Shown: positions 62,029 to 64,000 of the stretch, piece after piece | How the letters are laid out: the number at the start of each line of letters is the position of its first letter | Position numbering within the stretch: the stretch's first letter is position 1 | Origin: Dehalococcoidia bacterium | Lineage (GTDB): Bacteria; Chloroflexota; Dehalococcoidia; Lucifugimonadales; UBA3495 | Direction of reading: 5' to 3' | DNA length: 64,000 bases | Assembly: GCA_022827095.1 (NCBI GenBank) | Contig: JAJDTP010000021.1 | Coordinates: 62,001 to 126,000, forward strand | Program-made: the position numbers and the translations under genes | Notes under the pieces: model-generated | The model's input: only the letters and a program-made list of their open reading frames with translations | Told to the model about the DNA's origin: nothing | Databases searched by the model: none

Positions 62029-62574
62029 ATGGACAAGAGCACGATCTTTGGAGACGCAGTAGTATTGATGCACCGGGCGAGGGATTACATCTTGCTGTCT
62101 GCATTTTTCAGCACGGTCAATTCTACATTTCGATATGAGGTGCCTGTTCCAGAGCATCTTCAACAAGTTTTGGATAGCTATGGCAGTGGGCTCGGAAGAG
62201 AGATAGCCGACGCGTTCGCGTGCATGAGCCTCGTCACGTTCGCTTCCCTGTTCCTCAGTGAACGGGATGCCTCACCGCTGCTAGTAGAAGATTTCACTGG
62301 TCAACTGCGTCAACGCGTCGAATACTTCCGAGAAAAACGGAACCGGTACATCGCTCACAGGCGCGAATTCGAAGCCGAAGAAATTGCTTTTGACCAACTC
62401 AGCACGCCAACCGGGGAATTCGGGCGAGGGCGAGCTATTAAATCTTCTCTGCCCGCTTCCTGCTTCGCTGGCGATGATAGGGAAAAGTTTCTGCAAGTCA
62501 TAGAAGCCACCATCGAGATCCTAAACCGCAAGTGGGATGAGGCTTTTGACCAAAAAGCCCAAACGGAGGTATGA
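62029..62574 (+). CDS. HEPN-like protein
   Basis: A 181-residue helical protein. The segment QRVEYFREKRNRYIAHRREF near residue 95-114 looks like a HEPN RNase motif: R104, N105 then H110. The rest is helical and hydrophobic in patches (FACMSLVTFASLFL). HEPN proteins often act in toxin-antitoxin or abortive defence. It follows the MTase-HNH gene by 76 bp. GGGGGA precedes the ATG. The family is assigned by motif only. Confidence 0.55.
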   Translation: MDKSTIFGDAVVLMHRARDYILLSAFFSTVNSTFRYEVPVPEHLQQVLDSYGSGLGREIADAFACMSLVTFASLFLSERDASPLLVEDFTGQLRQRVEYFREKRNRYIAHRREFEAEEIAFDQLSTPTGEFGRGRAIKSSLPASCFAGDDREKFLQVIEATIEILNRKWDEAFDQKAQTEV

Positions 62575-62719
62575 AATGTCGTTCAGGCCCCAACACGATA
62601 AGCCCTTGCCAAAGGGACTTGTCCACGGGTTAACCTCAATCGTGTTCGAAAGCGCATTGGAGCCGGCGAAACCGCCAAAGCCGTCTAGTGCCCGACCCGT
62701 TAACCTAGGAGAACCCAAC

Positions 62720-62920
62720 ATGAAAGCCGTAGCCGAAATTCAGCAGGCCATTTTGGAACTCTCAAAGGCCGACTATGCTCAATTGAGCCTCTGGTTTCAT
62801 GAGCTGGATTGGGAACGCCGGGACGCGGAAACCGAGCAAGATTCCACTGATGGCAATCTGGATTTCCTGGCTGCCTAGACCGCCCAAGCCAAAGCCGACG
62901 GCACATTGCAAGAACTCTGA
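62720..62920 (+). pseudogene. Small antitoxin gene with an internal stop
   Basis: A 66-codon frame (MKAVAEIQQAILELSKADYAQL, then WFHELDWERRDAE) like the small antitoxins of plant-type or RelE/ParE addiction modules. AGGAGA lies 8 bp before the ATG. A TAG at 62876-62878 breaks the frame; the sequence reads on after it to AQAKADGTLQEL and TGA at 62918-62920, as the family C-terminus would. So codon 53, probably a Glu codon GAG, became TAG. An upstream in-frame ATG at 62576 with its own site could add 48 residues of unrelated sequence. Confidence 0.55.
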
Positions 62921-62976
62921 TGCACCGGACAACGATGGAGTTCCGGCAACGGTCACCAGTGCTAGTGGTAAGATAA
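62920..62976 (+). pseudogene. Toxin remnant overlapping the antitoxin stop
   Basis: An ATG sharing one base with the antitoxin's TGA begins MHRTTMEFRQR, like the N-terminus of small RelE/ParE-type toxins, and stops at TAA after 18 codons. The 1-base overlap is the usual toxin-antitoxin arrangement. The rest of the toxin is lost. The evidence is short and by memory, so confidence is limited. Confidence 0.35.
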
Positions 62977-63035
62977 TCGACACTGGCGACCCCTCTCCCA
63001 AACATGCGCCACGTTCCCGAGCCCATGGAGGTCCC

Positions 63036-63389
63036 ATGGCTGAGCTGTCCAGCATTTATTCTGACCTGCCGAAAGGCTCCTCTTCCGACAAGGAGCTACT
63101 CGTCATTCCGTCCGATTGCTCGTGGGACTGTGATTGGGAGTTGGCCGGCGACCTTGCGGTAGAAATTCAGACTTCCGAGCAAGAGGTGCTGGCCATCGCT
63201 CACCAGCTGACCGTTGAGGAGTACGGAGCGGGGGCATCGCTCGAGGAAGCGGTGTGGGACCTGTTGACCTCGCTGTCTGAGTATCGGGAATCTTTGGAGG
63301 AACGGGAGGAGAGACTTGGCGCCCCTGCCGTCGCCGACTTGGCGAGGCTGCGTAAGATCCTTCGCCGTCGCTGTCATCGGCAAGGGTGA
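63036..63389 (+). CDS. Putative antitoxin-like acidic protein
   Basis: A 117-residue acidic protein (MAELSSIYSDLPKGS, then a beta-rich part, then helix-rich LTSLSEYRESLEEREERLGAPAVADL). GGAGGTCCC lies directly ahead of the ATG. The frame overlaps the start region of the following small gene. The pairing with a small HicA-like gene suggests a toxin-antitoxin unit with this as antitoxin. No DNA-binding motif is seen. Confidence 0.5.
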   Translation: MAELSSIYSDLPKGSSSDKELLVIPSDCSWDCDWELAGDLAVEIQTSEQEVLAIAHQLTVEEYGAGASLEEAVWDLLTSLSEYRESLEEREERLGAPAVADLARLRKILRRRCHRQG

Positions 63390-63391
63390 AT

Positions 63392-63658
63392 ATGGACGCC
63401 AGGGAACTGGAACGCGCCTTGCGGCGGAAGCTGGGAGCGGTTGAGGATAGGCGTCGGCACCACGTTTTCTGGTGGTTGGAAATCAACGAGCGGGAATATC
63501 GCGTAGCAAAGTTTTCGCATTCCAGCCGTGGCCAATTGCCTCAATACATCCTTGCAGATACCGCTAAACGGCTGAAACTTACCAACTCTGAACTCGACGA
63601 CTTGGTAAGTTGTCCGCTGACAGGAGACGAATTCCGGCGCTTGTGGGCAATCCGCTAA
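63392..63658 (+). CDS. Putative HicA-like toxin
   Basis: An 88-residue basic protein. ELERALRRKLGAVEDRRRHHVFWWLEINEREYRVAKFSHSSRG resembles HicA-type mRNA interferase folds (a helix, then beta strands with a His near a Ser/His-Gly), followed by a C-terminal helical part. The start is ATG 63392 with AAGGG ahead; a GTG at 63386 overlaps the upstream stop. The His residues could be catalytic. The assignment is moderate. Confidence 0.5.
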   Translation: MDARELERALRRKLGAVEDRRRHHVFWWLEINEREYRVAKFSHSSRGQLPQYILADTAKRLKLTNSELDDLVSCPLTGDEFRRLWAIR

Positions 63659-63697
63659 TGCGCGCTACGGACATACCCTGCGCATCCAACTTCTCCA

Positions 63698-63729
63698 CAT
63701 CCCGTTCATCCTGTCCATCCCTGTAAAAC
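63698..63729. repeat. ATCCTGTCCATCC element next to the MFS gene end
   Basis: CATCCCGTTCATCCTGTCC and ATCCCTGTAAAAC, close to the right arm of the palindrome at 57155-57224. It sits directly at the 3' end of the MFS gene. Confidence 0.45.
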
Positions 63730-63730
63730 C

Positions 63731-64000
63731 TCACGCCTCCCGCAGCCGCCGCGACAGCAGGCATAGGAACACCGCCACCGAGCCGGCGATTCCCAGGTAC
63801 AACGCCGTCAACGGCGCTCCGATTTGCGTCACCATCCACCCGTTGAGCGCGCTGGCCGGGAAGTGGGCCTGGATGGCCAGCACACGCATTCCGCCCATGC
63901 GTCCGCGAAACTCCGGGTCGGAGTTGCCCATCAACACCGTCATCACCAGCACCAGTGACACGGATCGGCCGATGCCGGTGAGCACCTTGATCGCCAGGGC
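63731..64000 (-). CDS. MFS transporter, C-terminal part
   Basis: The last 89 residues of a minus-strand gene running off the right edge: two to three hydrophobic helices (VSLVLVMTVLM, GAPLTALYLGIAGSVAVFLCLL) with NSDPEFRGRMGGMR between them, a loop typical of MFS efflux permeases. Substrate cannot be told. Confidence 0.75.
   Translation of the reverse strand, partial: ALAIKVLTGIGRSVSLVLVMTVLMGNSDPEFRGRMGGMRVLAIQAHFPASALNGWMVTQIGAPLTALYLGIAGSVAVFLCLLSRRLREA

Noticed and set aside
60402-62042. Long minus-strand open frames opposite the MTase-HNH gene.
   Set aside because: The plus strand carries DPPF, DPFCG and HNH motifs; the minus frames are low-complexity Val/Gly/Ala products.

Overview
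The window is about 64 kb of GC-rich bacterial chromosome, densely coded on both strands. It carries a complete SufBCDSU-type Fe-S assembly operon, a dnaG-rpoD pair, rho, pyrG, sucCD, glmU and rph. Alongside are many class III CoA-transferases, luciferase-like monooxygenases, cyclase-family enzymes, Uma2 proteins and Pro/Thr-stalk surface proteins. This mix resembles Chloroflexota of the Dehalococcoidia/SAR202 type, possibly free-living or host-associated marine lineages. That placement is inferred from gene content, not from a marker tree.

Layout. 0-2.3 kb: DUF1802 fragment, Tag-like glycosylase, TatD nuclease, DUF6226-like protein. 2.9-9.4 kb: sufB-sufC-(PaREP1/HEPN-like)-sufD-sufS-sufU-sufU2. 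9.4-12.2 kb: DUF4377-repeat lipoprotein, DinB protein, ferritin, hydrolase. 12.4-13.8 kb: a MITE-like palindrome abutted by a decayed ISAs1-type element with intact inverted repeats and a 9-bp target duplication. 13.8-20.2 kb: sucCD, pyrG, transaldolase, rho with terminator. 20.3-28.0 kb: a giant cadherin/FN3 surface protein, two tandem Uma2 genes, a response regulator-histidine kinase pair and a Pro/Thr-stalk Ig-like protein. 28.3-32.0 kb: dnaG-rpoD. 32.2-40.5 kb: zinc-ribbon protein, a sortase-fold protein without any cysteine, CorC-like protein, glmU, a small membrane protein, rph, BrnTA toxin-antitoxin and a double M16 peptidase.

40.6-48.2 kb is an accessory, defence-like stretch: pentapeptide-TIR fusion, flavin monooxygenase, third Uma2, a CAP12-type TIR protein and a single-chain restriction-modification enzyme. 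48.3-54.8 kb is mainly metabolism and repair (SDR, hydrolase, cupin, HhH glycosylase, SfsA, an atypical OmpR-family regulator, P450). The regulator is preceded by four tandem 11-bp operator-like units. 54.8-55.9 kb holds a RusA + (PD-D/ExK nuclease-HEPN) bicistron. 55.9-60.4 kb has two CoA-transferases and a cyclase-family enzyme. 60.4-63.7 kb is a second accessory patch: methyltransferase-HNH fusion, HEPN-like protein, a decayed toxin-antitoxin remnant and a putative intact pair. The window ends inside an MFS transporter.

The best candidates for undescribed biology are the RusA/nuclease-HEPN module, the pentapeptide-TIR fusion, the MTase-HNH/HEPN patch, the cysteine-free sortase-fold protein and the PaREP1-like gene inside the suf operon. 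No tRNA, rRNA or CRISPR array was recognised.
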